Below are positions 1-9,760 of a stretch of DNA of 64,000 nt, piece by piece; the stretch's first letter is position 1; the number at the start of each line of letters is the position of its first letter. A model generated the notes under the pieces. It was not told the origin of the DNA. It saw only the letters and a program-made list of their open reading frames with translations, and made no database searches. Position numbers and translations under genes: made by a program. The DNA comes from Adiantum capillus-veneris (lineage: Eukaryota; Streptophyta; Polypodiopsida; Polypodiales; Pteridaceae), in the NCBI GenBank assembly GCA_014529385.2, contig CM043953.1, positions 71,089,372-71,153,371 on the forward strand, written 5' to 3'.

Positions 1-156
1 CTAGACTCCAAGCAGATTTCCCTTGCTTTTCCCCCTTTCCCGAACAAGCTCGTTTGCGTGCGTTGCACAGACCTCTTAAATGGCTTTCACTGCGCTCCTC
101 ATCTACATCTACACTGTCACCTGAAGCATCCCAAGGCCTACGGGATGCAAAACTCG

Positions 157-179
157 GAGAGAGAGAGAGAGAGAGAGAG
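157..179. repeat. (GA)n microsatellite
   Basis: Perfect GA dinucleotide run of about 11 units, read directly. Confidence 0.95.
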
Positions 180-358
180 TGCCCTGAACGTGTCCAACCC
201 ACTGCTTGGCTGCCAAAAGAATCCTCTTCTTAGTTAAGAGTGTTATGGTTGCTTGGACTTCCTATCAGCAGCCTGTGTTGGTAATTTCCGCAAGATCCTG
301 GAGCTATTGCACGCCCTTGTCGCGTCTGTGCTTCTGCGAATACTGCACTAACGCAACC

Positions 359-374
359 TCTCTCTCTCTCTCTC
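359..374. repeat. (TC)n microsatellite
   Basis: Perfect TC run of about 8 units. Confidence 0.9.
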
Positions 375-430
375 ATAACAAGCCTTGAGTTCAACTCTCC
401 TCGTCGGATATTTCCCACGACGTTAAAATT

Positions 431-467
431 CTCTTCTTCTTCTTCTTCTTCTCTCTCTCTCTCTCCA
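431..467. repeat. Compound (TTC)n(TC)n microsatellite
   Basis: About six TTC units run directly into about eight TC units. A pyrimidine tract like this is common in plant 5' leaders, but no gene follows. Confidence 0.9.
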
Positions 468-779
468 CCACGTGCCGCCCCCACCCCTCTTTTCCCTCAA
501 AGCCTCAAGAGCATCTACTCAGATTCTCTTTAATTCAACCCAAACCAAAAATTGGAGAGGGCTACTTATACAACAAATGCTTCTACTTGGACGAGTGCAA
601 ATCAAAGGTTATTCAAGATTAAAGTAGAGAAAACTGGTTTCAACTTGATAAAAGACAATAAACTTGGCTAAAGCTCATTTGGATGAGTGAGGGAGAGGTT
701 GCCACTGTTAAAAAATACATCAGAAGTAGATTTAAGAACATGTTTTTGGGAAGACCAGGACCAGAGAAATAGAAGACCA

Positions 780-1195
780 AGTTCAAAGCGTGATGGGAAG
801 GCCTCAGGACTAAGTGACATGGGCATGTAGACGTGGAATCTCCAGTGAGACCATCGAGCATCATAAATCTTGTCGACATCGCCAAAAGTAATCTCGGGTT
901 CAAAAAGTAATCGTGAGTACCCGAGATTACTTTCAGTCACATTTGGTATAAGAGTAATCTTTGGCCCATACCATCACAAAAAATGCACAGGTGCTCGTGG
1001 ATAGGACATGAGAGTCACAAAGGTGAGATCATGGATTCAAGGCCTAGGTGTGAAGTAATCTCAGGTACTCGATATTACTTTTTGTATTACTTTGCACGAT
1101 ATACAACTCTTTTTCATCCCACTACAGATCCCACCCCTTCAATGCCCGTGTCACTTAGTCCCCAAGATGGGCACGATCCACGAAGGACAAGGCTT
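780..1195. repeat. Degenerate fold-back (inverted-repeat) sequence
   Basis: A perfect 15-bp inverted repeat lies at 885-899 and 919-933 (AAAGTAATCTCGGGT and its complement). A related imperfect palindrome lies at 1053-1080. A 20-bp block around 793-812 recurs as its near-perfect complement around 1141-1160 (one mismatch seen), and intervening sequence aligns more weakly. Together these make a large imperfect palindrome centred near 980. It could be an old fold-back element or MITE with smaller nested palindromes. I found no target-site duplication. Confidence 0.6.
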
Positions 1196-1749
1196 CCTAG
1201 TCGGTCTCCAAAGGCAAAAAGGAAAAAGGTGAGGGCTTTAGTATGTATCATTTTAGAGTTCATCATAATACAAGGAATGAAATTTCTACCTTTTGAGTTT
1301 TACTACTCTAAGGTCGTATACCCTCCATACTTTGAAACATACTCTTGAGCTTGTATCATCCTTCTTTTTTCTTGTTTTTCTTTTTTGCAAAACTTATTAC
1401 ATCTCCCCAATCTTGAAAAAATTAAAAGCTTTTCAAAACATCTTTTTTTTTCTTTTTGCAAAACTCACAATTTGTAAATGAATTGTACTAAGCACAACAT
1501 AAAATTATAAAACAACTTCAAGCTCAGGTCAAGCCTTTAGGTGTTGACGATCACAAGTTGGATCTCTACCGCCTCTCATCGAGGCTTAACATCCCTGGAC
1601 TAACAAAGACGGTGAACTATAGTTCTAGGCTTTTACTTATTGTAGATTGACAACACGGCATGGGTAGCCCTAGACCAGTCTTTCAAGGCTTGCTTGCATC
1701 CGAGCGTATAGATTGTCACGCTGCTTTCTTGTATAATCTCTGAGAAGCT
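1196..1749. other. No gene seen
   Basis: AT-rich anonymous sequence with T-runs around 1363-1455. No coding signature on either strand. Confidence 0.5.
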
Positions 1750-2860
1750 TGCCACATCAAGATCTGCTTCAAACACATAGCGGTTCCAAAGTACTCGACA
1801 GTTTAAGTGTAGATGAGAATAGTAGCACTTCCCAACTTCTTGCCACCAAGGAACAGATCAGTCTTGAAGAATCTGATATGACATGTCCTTTGAACCTACT
1901 TGCAGATTTCCCTACCATGCCTCTGATCGCTTGGCATTCCATGAATAGGTGAGCCAAATCCTCACTCAAGCATCGATCGGACCTAATTCAGATGTTCTCC
2001 ATGAATTCCTTCCACCGTTCTTCCAGCAATTGTCTCTTCCATATTTTGTCGAGGGGACTAGACCAATCATTTTCGTGAATAATTGCATCATATATGCCTT
2101 TAGAATGGGGTTTCTATAAAAGACTAGTTCCGAGCCATCTCCAAAAATTCCATTCAAACCGTCGGATTCACAAATTGGTATTACTACATTGTCAAGCTCT
2201 TTTATCACTCTGTTGACTAACAATATCTCATAACCATTTAGTTGAAATTGGGTTGTCAGAAGGTCAACAGGTTTCCAGCTCTTACTGTTATTGTCTCAAA
2301 AGTGAACTAGCAGATTCAGGCCCTTATTATTCACTTTCCTGGCAATTTCTATCCAAAAGGGGCTTTGTGGTGGTCCTACAACTTTAGAGAGCCAGGGGGA
2401 CTAATGCAAGATGGAGTTCTTGAAGTACGTTGCTTCTTCCCCACACTCCAAAACCAACTGCTCTTTTTCATTTCCTTACCAGTTCCCTTGAGACACCCCC
2501 CAAACTTAGGGTAGACCACGTCAGGGCTAGGAGTTGGTTTTGAAGATCTACTCCTTTCCACTTATCACCTTTCAAACCAAGCTTAGCTTCATCTAGCATA
2601 TCGTTGATCATGATAGCCCAAGCTTGGTCATGTTTAGCCAATGAGACAACAAATATAACACAACGGGCCATCGCATGGGCAACTGGGTTAAGAAATTATG
2701 AGGCCTCCTTGATCCACTAGTCAAGTGACTAACTCCCATTTGGCCCTTGCCATGGTCGAGAGGTTTTCGTGTTGTTTTTCCATTAAAAAATCTTTTTACT
2801 GGTTTTAAGAACTTTGTGTCGCTTAGCCATCTTGGGAAGAGGGCTGAGCCTTTCAAAACA
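1750..2860 (-). pseudogene. Probable LINE ORF2 3'-end relic (minus strand)
   Basis: Broken minus-strand frames, read from 2860 down to 1750, look like the part of a plant LINE ORF2 that follows the RT domain. There are Trp/Leu-rich segments and, near 1950-1905, a block reading AHLFMECQAIRGM. That block resembles the His/Cys core of the RT-associated zinc-binding domain. Several stops and frameshifts interrupt it and no RT catalytic motif is visible. The assignment rests on weak resemblance; it could be another decayed repeat. Confidence 0.35.
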
Positions 2861-3235
2861 TCTTAAGGGGGTGAAGGGTGAGTTTAGGAAATGAAAAAAC
2901 TTTTGAAGGTAGAAAGTCAAAAGACTTTTTATATACGTATAAAGAGGTGGTCCACTTCACATTGGTGCATTTGTGTTTTTCTTCTTTCACTGTATAGGTA
3001 GTGATTTTATTTTGAAGCCATTAAGAATATTTTATTTATTTATTTAATATTTATTTATTGCTCACATTTTGTGAATGATAAATGTATTAAAACCAAAAAA
3101 TATACATTCATGCCATGCTCACACCGAGCCATGGCACCCATACACATCAGATCCTTGCGTCAAACACTTATATCGATTGATAAAGGGAGCCACCTTGCAA
3201 AGCGGAGTACAGCTAATATGGGAGAAACCCAATCC

Positions 3236-3286
<51 letters not shown>

Positions 3287-3810
3287 CTAGAGGAAGCTAA
3301 TCAATCAAAGAAGAACAGGCGAGCCACCTCGGCTGCCATCGACAAGCGAGCATACGTCACATACTAGCTTGTCCACCAAGGAGGAACGCCGGGACATAGA
3401 GCATAGGTTTGAGATATGGGCGGAGCCTGAAAGTCTCCATCACCATTTCACAATGTGTCCGCAACAAACAAAAACCCTACACTATAAGTTATAACTTCAA
3501 AAAGGTGCATCGAAGATTCCACGAGGATGCCACCAAGTGGCTAGAGCTGTCACCTCTAGATCCACTTGTCCAATGTGCCGACCATGAGCTCAAACTTCAC
3601 AAGGAAAGAGATCCATTACCACACATGCCCATAGCAGTTGAGGGCCTTAACACCAAGCCGGGACCCTCTCCCCCGAGGGCACCCATGTAACTGGGGCCTC
3701 TCCCCACCCCACACCCATTCTCAGTCTGCAGAGTCCGTGAACCCCAGAATCGTATCGCTACATTTAGCCTTTATTAGCTTGTATCATCCTTCTTATGGTG
3801 ATCATTTTTT
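2861..3810. other. No gene seen; one microsatellite
   Basis: Anonymous sequence. The open frames across 3071-3690 depend on the GA repeat or lack any recognisable motif. Confidence 0.5.
3241..3285. repeat. (GA)n microsatellite
   Basis: Uninterrupted GA run of about 22 units, the longest in the window. Confidence 0.95.
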
Positions 3811-3818
3811 TTCTTGCC

Positions 3819-4064
3819 CTCGGGGGGCTCACTATTCAATACCCCCCTATATAACGTGTGTTCGTAGGGTATTAAAAAACCCCTCTTTTAACATGTCTGA
3901 ATGAATAAAATAACCCTTAATTTTAGGATTTTTTTCTAAATTGAATATAAAAACCCCTTATTTAAATGTATCTCTATTAAATTGTCAAAAAAAATTGTAT
4001 TTTAAAATCCCTCCTTTCAAACTCACGTTATACATTAACATGACTACATCGTGCACCCCCCGAG
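3819..4064. mobile_element. MITE-1, hAT-like, 246 bp
   Basis: Terminal inverted repeats begin CTCGGGGGG on both ends (3819-3827 and the complement of 4056-4064), with matches continuing inward (CAC at positions 12-14). The flanks are an 8-bp direct repeat with one mismatch: TTCTTGCC at 3811-3818 and TTCTTTCC at 4065-4072. An 8-bp TSD is the rule for hAT elements. The interior is AT-rich and non-coding. The first ~60 bp align clearly with MITE-2 at 52120, including shared blocks CCTATAT, ACGT and GTTC at matching spacing, so both belong to one family. Confidence 0.8.
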
Positions 4065-4072
4065 TTCTTTCC

Positions 4073-4674
4073 ATACTCACAATTGAAATTGGATGTGTTA
4101 TATTAACCCAGAAAGAAATGTACGATTATCCTCAAGCACGTTAGGTGCCTTGAGGGGTCATAACACACGTTTCAGAGTTACACAACCCTTGACAGACGAG
4201 CTACTTACTAATAGTTACATTTTGTGGACTGGTGTTGTATCGCGCCGCTTCCACGATGCTAAATAGGATTAAAGGATGCATATTAAGCTTCTTTGAGGTT
4301 TACATGTTAATTGTAAAGTGATTGGGGCACGATGACAGGAAATTGCAAAGATGAATGTATGTCAAATATGGTTTGCTTGTAAGCCATGATGCTAAGACAT
4401 TGTCAAAGTGCATGCTTATGGATCGATTGCATAGTGCTCAAAGTGCCTTTCATGCATGCCATTACGGGCTACTCCGCACGTGAAAGTTATGGGTACTTTC
4501 ATATTTTTTGAGGGTCAATTCTTTTGTTTTTTAATCGGTCTTGAGATGCATGCTTGGGTCTTGAGATGCATGCTTGGGTGATCGGCTTTTGTTTTATAGG
4601 GGCTTGGGTTGATATTGTCTAGCTTGGGCTAGACCATTGCTCAAGTTATGATGGTAATAGTTCTCTCCACTATA
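4073..4674. other. No gene seen; short tandem repeat
   Basis: Anonymous sequence apart from a perfect 20-bp tandem duplication at 4541-4580. Confidence 0.5.
4541..4580. repeat. 20-bp tandem duplication
   Basis: Two adjacent copies, 4541-4560 and 4561-4580, differ at the last base only. Confidence 0.9.
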
Positions 4675-5190
4675 GTGGGATGACACCACACGCCAAGTGA
4701 AAAGAATAGAATGAACAAACTTTTAGGCACATCAATACAACTCAACTGAAAAAAGACCACCCGAGATACGGAGTGGCATAGTTCCACCCCACAGTGCACC
4801 GGCCCCAAATTGTGGTGCCCCTTTTGGTATTTAGTTATATTTCTCCAACAAGTTACAATGTCCGAGGGTCTCTACTCTACTACTCTGCAATTCAAGATAC
4901 CATAGAATGAGCCCCTAGCTCTTATTTAGAGGCCCTCGCCTCTTCCAAAAGAAAAATCATGAAAATCATAAAGTCTACAAGCATATGGCCCAAAAGCACT
5001 CGCCCTAAGGGCTGGTCCATACACGCTTCCATGTCATCATGCTCTTTCACAAATCACAAGGATGTTCGTATAGCATGCCATGTCATCAACTTCTATGCAA
5101 AGGAATGTGTGAGTGTTGGCTTTATTTATTTTAGGCCCCATCAATCAGGGTACCATAAGTTAGTCGAGGGTTAGGGTTTTTAGTCCTAAC
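4675..5190 (-). repeat. Diverged LTR-T-type LTR fragment
   Basis: This stretch aligns collinearly with the LTR at 22501-23198. It shares the GACACCAC start block, the CGGAGTGG block, the GGCCCC...CCCCTTTTGGTATTT block (4801-4832), the GAATGAGCCC block and a terminal GGGTTAGGG run. Divergence is much higher than between the two LTR-T copies, so it is older. By analogy with the TATA-like block its sense strand is minus. Ends are decayed and no TSD was found. Confidence 0.65.
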
Positions 5191-5830
5191 CCATTCTAAT
5201 GATTGGGCCACTCAACAAAAACCTATAAGTTGATGAGACTTCTTCTAGTCCTTCTTTTATCAGGGTTTAGGTCCCTTGGCTAGGATCTATAGGTTGGTTA
5301 GGGTCATCCGTGGCTTGGCACATTAGCAGTTTGTGACACAATTTACTATTTTCATGTATTTGCTTTGAAAGAGGCCAGAGCCTTTAAATAAGAGCCCATA
5401 AGCTAAGTTGCATTATATGTTATTTGGTGTATGTATATACACTTGAATCGAGCGTATTATACAACACCATCAATTAAACATCCGTATAATATGATGTCAC
5501 ATAACAAAATCATCGTATAGATTAATTTCTTGGTAGTTCGATCGAAATATAATGCGATCAAAATATAATTCAATCAAAAGATGTTTTGACCAAAATATAT
5601 TGTTATATATTAGCATGAACCGCGGTCCTTTCTTCATTGTAGGCTTCTTTTTTTCACAAGTTGCCTTGAGTTCAACGGGGAAAAAAGGGTTTAGATTGGG
5701 CTTTTAGTTAGAAATCAATTTTATTTTAGAAACAAAGTGCACAAAATTGAGTTTATATTTGATATGTAGACACATTGGTTAATATGTTTTCTTTAGAGTG
5801 AAATAGTTGGAGTGAATTTAGTGAATGCTT
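5191..5830. other. No gene seen
   Basis: AT-rich sequence. A 16-bp unit with the pattern CGATC-AAATATAAT is repeated in tandem at about 5541-5575. No coding signature. Confidence 0.5.
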
Positions 5831-6250
5831 ATCATGTGTAGAAAAATTCACACTTTGAAGTAATTTAAGTTAGTTTAAATTAATAGTTACTTTTTTTTTA
5901 ACGTAGAGTCATGCTCACACTTAAAAGTAACTTAGGTAGTGATTGTATGCTAAGTGTAGAGCAATGCTCACATTGGAGGTGATTTTTGTAACCAAAATAT
6001 TAATCGTTTGCTTTGTGTAAACTTTGACTCACATTTGGAAGTGATTTAAGTAAGGTAACTAAAAATTATCTTTCACGTTCAGAAATTATCTCTCACGTGC
6101 AAAAATTGACTCATACGTGAAGGTTATAAGGTAGATTTAGGAGATTTCATGTTATGTGTAGAGTTTATTCACACTCAAAGGCTATATAGATGTATACTAG
6201 GTAATTATTTGTCATGTATAGAGTGAAAGCTCACAATGAAGAAGAATTTT
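5831..6250. repeat. Degenerate ~60-bp tandem repeat array
   Basis: The motif (A/G)TGTAGAG...CTCACA(C/T)TT.GAAGTGATTTAAGT recurs with decay. Start points are near 5836, 5902, 5954, 6015, 6156 and 6216, with a poorer unit near 6098. Spacing is about 50-70 bp. No gene is visible. Confidence 0.6.
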
Positions 6251-6453
6251 TAAAATGTAAATAACAATACATTATAAACTATTTATGCTTATGTTTGTGG
6301 ACATTCTAAATGTTTGTTGATTTTTAAATAAAAAAAGCAGTGGTGATGATCTGGTTTTTAATAAAGTAGGAATGATTTTTATAGATTGAAAATAATTTGA
6401 GATATAATGTTGATAGATAGCGTTGTTATGCTCACAAACCTCTTTGCAATATA

Positions 6454-7060
6454 ATGAAAGGAGTTAAGTGGAGCTATGTAGATGATTTCATAGCAGGAAA
6501 GACCTCATTGAGGTTGAGGGGTAAGTCTTGTGGCCACAAATTTAGCAAAAATGCACACATGATAAAAAAACATGTGTTCAAAATACCTCGGAATGTGCTA
6601 GCCAACACCCCCCTCCCCCCCCCAAAAATGTATCGCTGAAAATTGCCCAAAGTGGGCACTCAAGGCAAAGAGAATACTTGCCGAAGAAAAAAAGAAGATT
6701 TTTTTGAAATTACTTAGTCCATTGAACGAGAGGGATGTGGAGATGACTTTTGAAGATGAAGTAAGCCAGCCATTTATGGGTGCAGAAGTGGTTAAACAAT
6801 GCTCCCATGCTACTCCTACATATAATCAAATGATGCAATGAAGCATCAGTTGATCAATAGGCATATAGTACTTCTACTTTGCATCAAGCATTTGGAAAGA
6901 AATGGTGGATTGAGATACATCTCAAGTGGACTCAAGCTTTTGTCACTTGCAGAATCCCCTTTAATGTAATCCGTAATCCTATATCGACACCCAGTTTTCT
7001 CAGCATCAGCAACATCCGGAAAAATACAAACTTTGTATGGGCCTTGTAAGAAAGTCTAAT
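6454..7060 (+). pseudogene. hAT-type transposase relic (BED zinc finger + DUF659 start)
   Basis: The frame from 6454 reads like a plant BED-type zinc finger. It has the aromatic start (VKWSYVDDF), a basic stretch (LRLRGKSCGHKFS) and an Ile/Lys-rich HMIKKHVFKIP segment. One finger cysteine position is Gly. After stops, sequence near 6880-7000 reads KWWIE...FVTCRIPFNVIRNP, which resembles the start of the DUF659 domain of plant hAT-like transposases. The catalytic core and dimerisation domain are absent. The relic is cut off near 7060-7090 by copia-1. Whether it relates to the two hAT-like MITEs here is unknown. Confidence 0.6.
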
Positions 7061-7099
7061 TTTAAGCGATTAAACCTAATGTCAGATGCCCATAAAATG

Positions 7100-8483
7100 C
7101 CAAATGCAACAATATCATTACCAAAACTGAGATCATGGACTATACATCTGTCATCCACAAATTTTACAACAAGACCAAGTCTATCAAGTGAAGATACAGA
7201 AAAAGGTTCTTCTATATCCTAGGTACATAAAGTGCATCAACAAGTGTGAAAGAACTGCCATTCGTAGCATGTACAATCTTTCTAACTCCCTTGGCCGGAT
7301 AAGAGGCATTGTTGGCACAAGTGACTAAATTCCCAAGAAAGACATTCTCGAGAGAGGTAAACAAGTCACAACGAGAGGTAATGTACTTTGTAGCACCACT
7401 ATCAAAGTTCCACACATAAGCATCTGTAGCAATTGACATACATGCATCATGGATAAAATGATCATATATGCACTCTTCACTAAATGCTCACTCTACATCT
7501 ATATCAGCATCACAATCTCCCTTCACAGAAGATTCTACAATTGTTGCACTTGTAGTGGAACCATCCCCTTTCTTCTTAGCCTCTTTTGCCTTCCATTTTG
7601 GACACTGTTTGATCAAGTGATCATTAGTTTTACAGTAATGGCAACGCATCTTCTTTTTACCCTTATCACCAGAATCCTCAAATGAGGTGTGCCAATAGAA
7701 GCATTGGAAACGGTTGATTTGCCACTTGCCGAAGAACCATGAGAAGTGGCTACATTGTTGTTACCACTTTGCTTATATGTAGCAATAAAAGCATGTTCAA
7801 CTACATGTTGTTTAGCCCTATTTTTTCTTAAAAGTGACTTTTGCAACAACAATGTACATAATGCATCAAATTTAAAAACTTTTAGGTTTCCTTGGGTCAT
7901 AAGTCTCCAGGTACTAGCAAAAGTCTGGTAAGAATGTGGCAAAGCATCAAGAACATTGTGCACAAGGGCACTGTCAGAAATGACTTCGCCTACAAAAATA
8001 CATTGCTCATTAATATCCTTGATATCTGTAAGGAAAGTGTCCATTTCATCTTCCTCGTGCATAATCTTTGACTCCAACTCTTTACGCAATAATGCAATTT
8101 TAGCATCATTGCGACTTGCATAAGACTAGCCAAAATATTACAGGCCTATTTTGCAAATTTAGCTGAAGGAATGTGAGGAGTAATAGTGCACTTCATGGAT
8201 AACGCAATCAATCCATGAGCCTACACATCTCTAACATTCCTACGAGCTTGCTCAGCCATAGGCAAAATAGCTCTAGCAGCAGCAACCCTACCACCAAAAC
8301 CTCCAATGTCCTCAACATCGTCTGCATCCTCAGAACCAGGATGTACATCAATGCCCCACAAAATTCCAACGCCCTTTGACACAAGAACATGTTGCATCAT
8401 GTAAGCCCACATTGAGTAATTTTCCCCATCCAATTTATCATCAGCACAAACATCTTGAACACATATGTGTTGTTGTCAGCCAT
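7100..8483 (-). pseudogene. gag: Copia-1 gag-protease fragment
   Basis: The start is inferred at 8483, matching the copia-2 gag start (MADNN...). Recognisable parts in order: an N-terminal gag block with the WAYMMQHVLVSKGV motif (8433-8360); the gag core (8089-7760) with VLDALPHSYQTFASTWRLM; a zinc knuckle frame near 7650-7610 that still has C-x2-C-x4-H-x4-C; and a protease with FDSGATKYI (about 7410-7380). Several frameshifts and stops separate these blocks. Unlike copia-2 it retains the zinc-knuckle histidine. It is a relic with no downstream pol. Confidence 0.85.
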
Positions 8484-8804
8484 GGCGAATGCCTACACAT
8501 GCTTTGAAAACTTTCCAGAAAGAGGTAAAACAAAGTAGGGACGACACATGCTATATAGCACAACCCTTAGAAGAGTGTAAGGGACCTGTTATGCAAAAAA
8601 CAAACTGACAAAAATTTTGCACAAAATGACAAAATTGCATGCGCAATACTGCCTGTAGTGGAAACAGAGGCCAAAATGAGCCCAAAGTATTTTTTGACCT
8701 ACTGACGCTCACCAAAGCTCACAAAAATCTACGAGACTGAGCAGGCGTACGTTGGCAATGTTGAAGAGTAAGCTCGGGAGGATACAGCCTACTCTAATGC
8801 CAAT

Positions 8805-8977
8805 TGTTGGAAATAGGGTTGCAGGGAAACGCACATAGCGTATGGAAAGATAAGTTAGGCCTAGAATGATGGGCGTATATACAATGCACGGGTGGAAAAA
8901 CCTCCTAGTGAGAGAAAGAATGCCCCGACAATCCTAAGTGTGCTCACACACATCACTACCACATGTATATGGTAACA
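8805..8977 (-). repeat. Copia-1 5' LTR
   Basis: 173 bp beginning TGTTGG and ending GGTAACA on the plus strand. It aligns with both copia-2 LTRs but lacks an internal ~55-bp block present there. The adjacent primer-site region (about 8791-8802) is mutated relative to the copia-2 primer site. Confidence 0.85.
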
Positions 8978-8984
8978 CTTGCGG

Positions 8985-9495
8985 CAATGGTCAGCATCAA
9001 GTATGCCGAATTCATTGAGCAAGAATGCATCCTCCTTCAACTCGACCTTGATAAGGCTTATGACAGAATCTTATGGAAATACATTGTTGAGGTTATGAAG
9101 GACTTGGGCTTTACCAAGAATGTGCGCAATAGTTCACACACTTGGGGAATGAAGCTACTCTGAGATTCTCTTCAATAACAAGATTGTGGAAATGTTTGAA
9201 GTAAGAAGATTGATTAAGTAGGGCTTCCGCCTTGCTCCATTGTTGTTTGCAATTGGCTCACACACTTTGGCAATCTCGCTCGAGGACAGTGCAACAAAGT
9301 GAGAAATTCAAGGTCTCTCCCTCCTAGGGGAAAATAAATTGCTTCCAAAATTGTTTGATGATGACTCGCTGCTCTTTATCAAAGCCAATCCACAAATGCT
9401 AAGGAGAGATCTCAAAATTTTACATATATTTGCTTTTGCTTTCGTCTCAAAGTGCAATATCAAGAAACCAAGTTTGATCTTCCCCTCGGTGTAGA
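8985..9495 (+). pseudogene. LINE reverse transcriptase relic
   Basis: The frame at 8990-9160 contains LLQLDLDKAYDRILWKYI, the conserved LINE RT block around the first catalytic Asp. Further on, in shifted frames, are a GFRLAPLLFAIGSH block (RQGCPLAP-type) and FDDDSLLF (the FADD catalytic pair, first Ala replaced). Multiple frameshifts and stops are present. The endonuclease and 3' end are not visible. It is more diverged and more AT-rich than LINE-1 and LINE-2. Confidence 0.8.
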
Positions 9496-9502
9496 GATTA
9501 TT

Positions 9503-9760
9503 TGTTAGGGTGGATAGAGGTTAGTGGCATTCATGTTAGCTAATCGTAGTGCTAATTAACAAAGACACAAAAACTTGATGCACATAGAGAGCTTGATTAC
9601 CATAATGCAAGAGAGAGGTTTCGTACAATGAGGAATGTGTTCCTTATATAGCACTAGGTTGAAGCATCGGTTGATGTAGTGGGTGAGGTGTAAGCTTGTT
9701 GACCTTCATTCAATGATCATGTACATAGGGAGAGAGAATCTGGGGGTTCTAGAATAATGG
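9503..9760 (-). repeat. Possible LTR end (minus sense), unknown family
   Basis: On the minus strand a TATA-like box (CTATATAAGG, complement near 9636-9650) is followed by a leader-like stretch and a CA end at 9503, where the plus strand begins TGTTAGGGTGG. This architecture resembles the R-U5 part of a plant LTR, and it interrupts LINE-like sequence. I cannot find the other end, a TSD or a primer site. Confidence 0.3.

Larger units (their letters stand above)
1..779. other. No gene seen; CT/GA-rich anonymous DNA
   Basis: I see no coding region with family signature. The stretch holds three short purine/pyrimidine microsatellites, listed separately, and otherwise unique-looking sequence. Short open frames here are broken, have no motif, and several are built from the CT repeats. 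Confidence 0.5.
7090..8977 (-). mobile_element. Copia-1, truncated Ty1/copia element (minus)
   Basis: This is the 5' portion of the same family as copia-2 (34260-39451). It comprises the LTR (8805-8977), a decayed primer site, gag and the start of protease. It ends abruptly inside the protease-to-integrase spacer at about 7090, where it abuts the hAT relic. Integrase, RT, RNase H and 3' LTR are missing. The right flank continues as LINE-like sequence, so the element probably landed in a LINE relic. Confidence 0.85.

Noticed and set aside
5831..6250. CRISPR-like array
   Set aside because: Repeats are degenerate with AT-rich spacers, no cas genes are present, and the setting is plant nuclear DNA.
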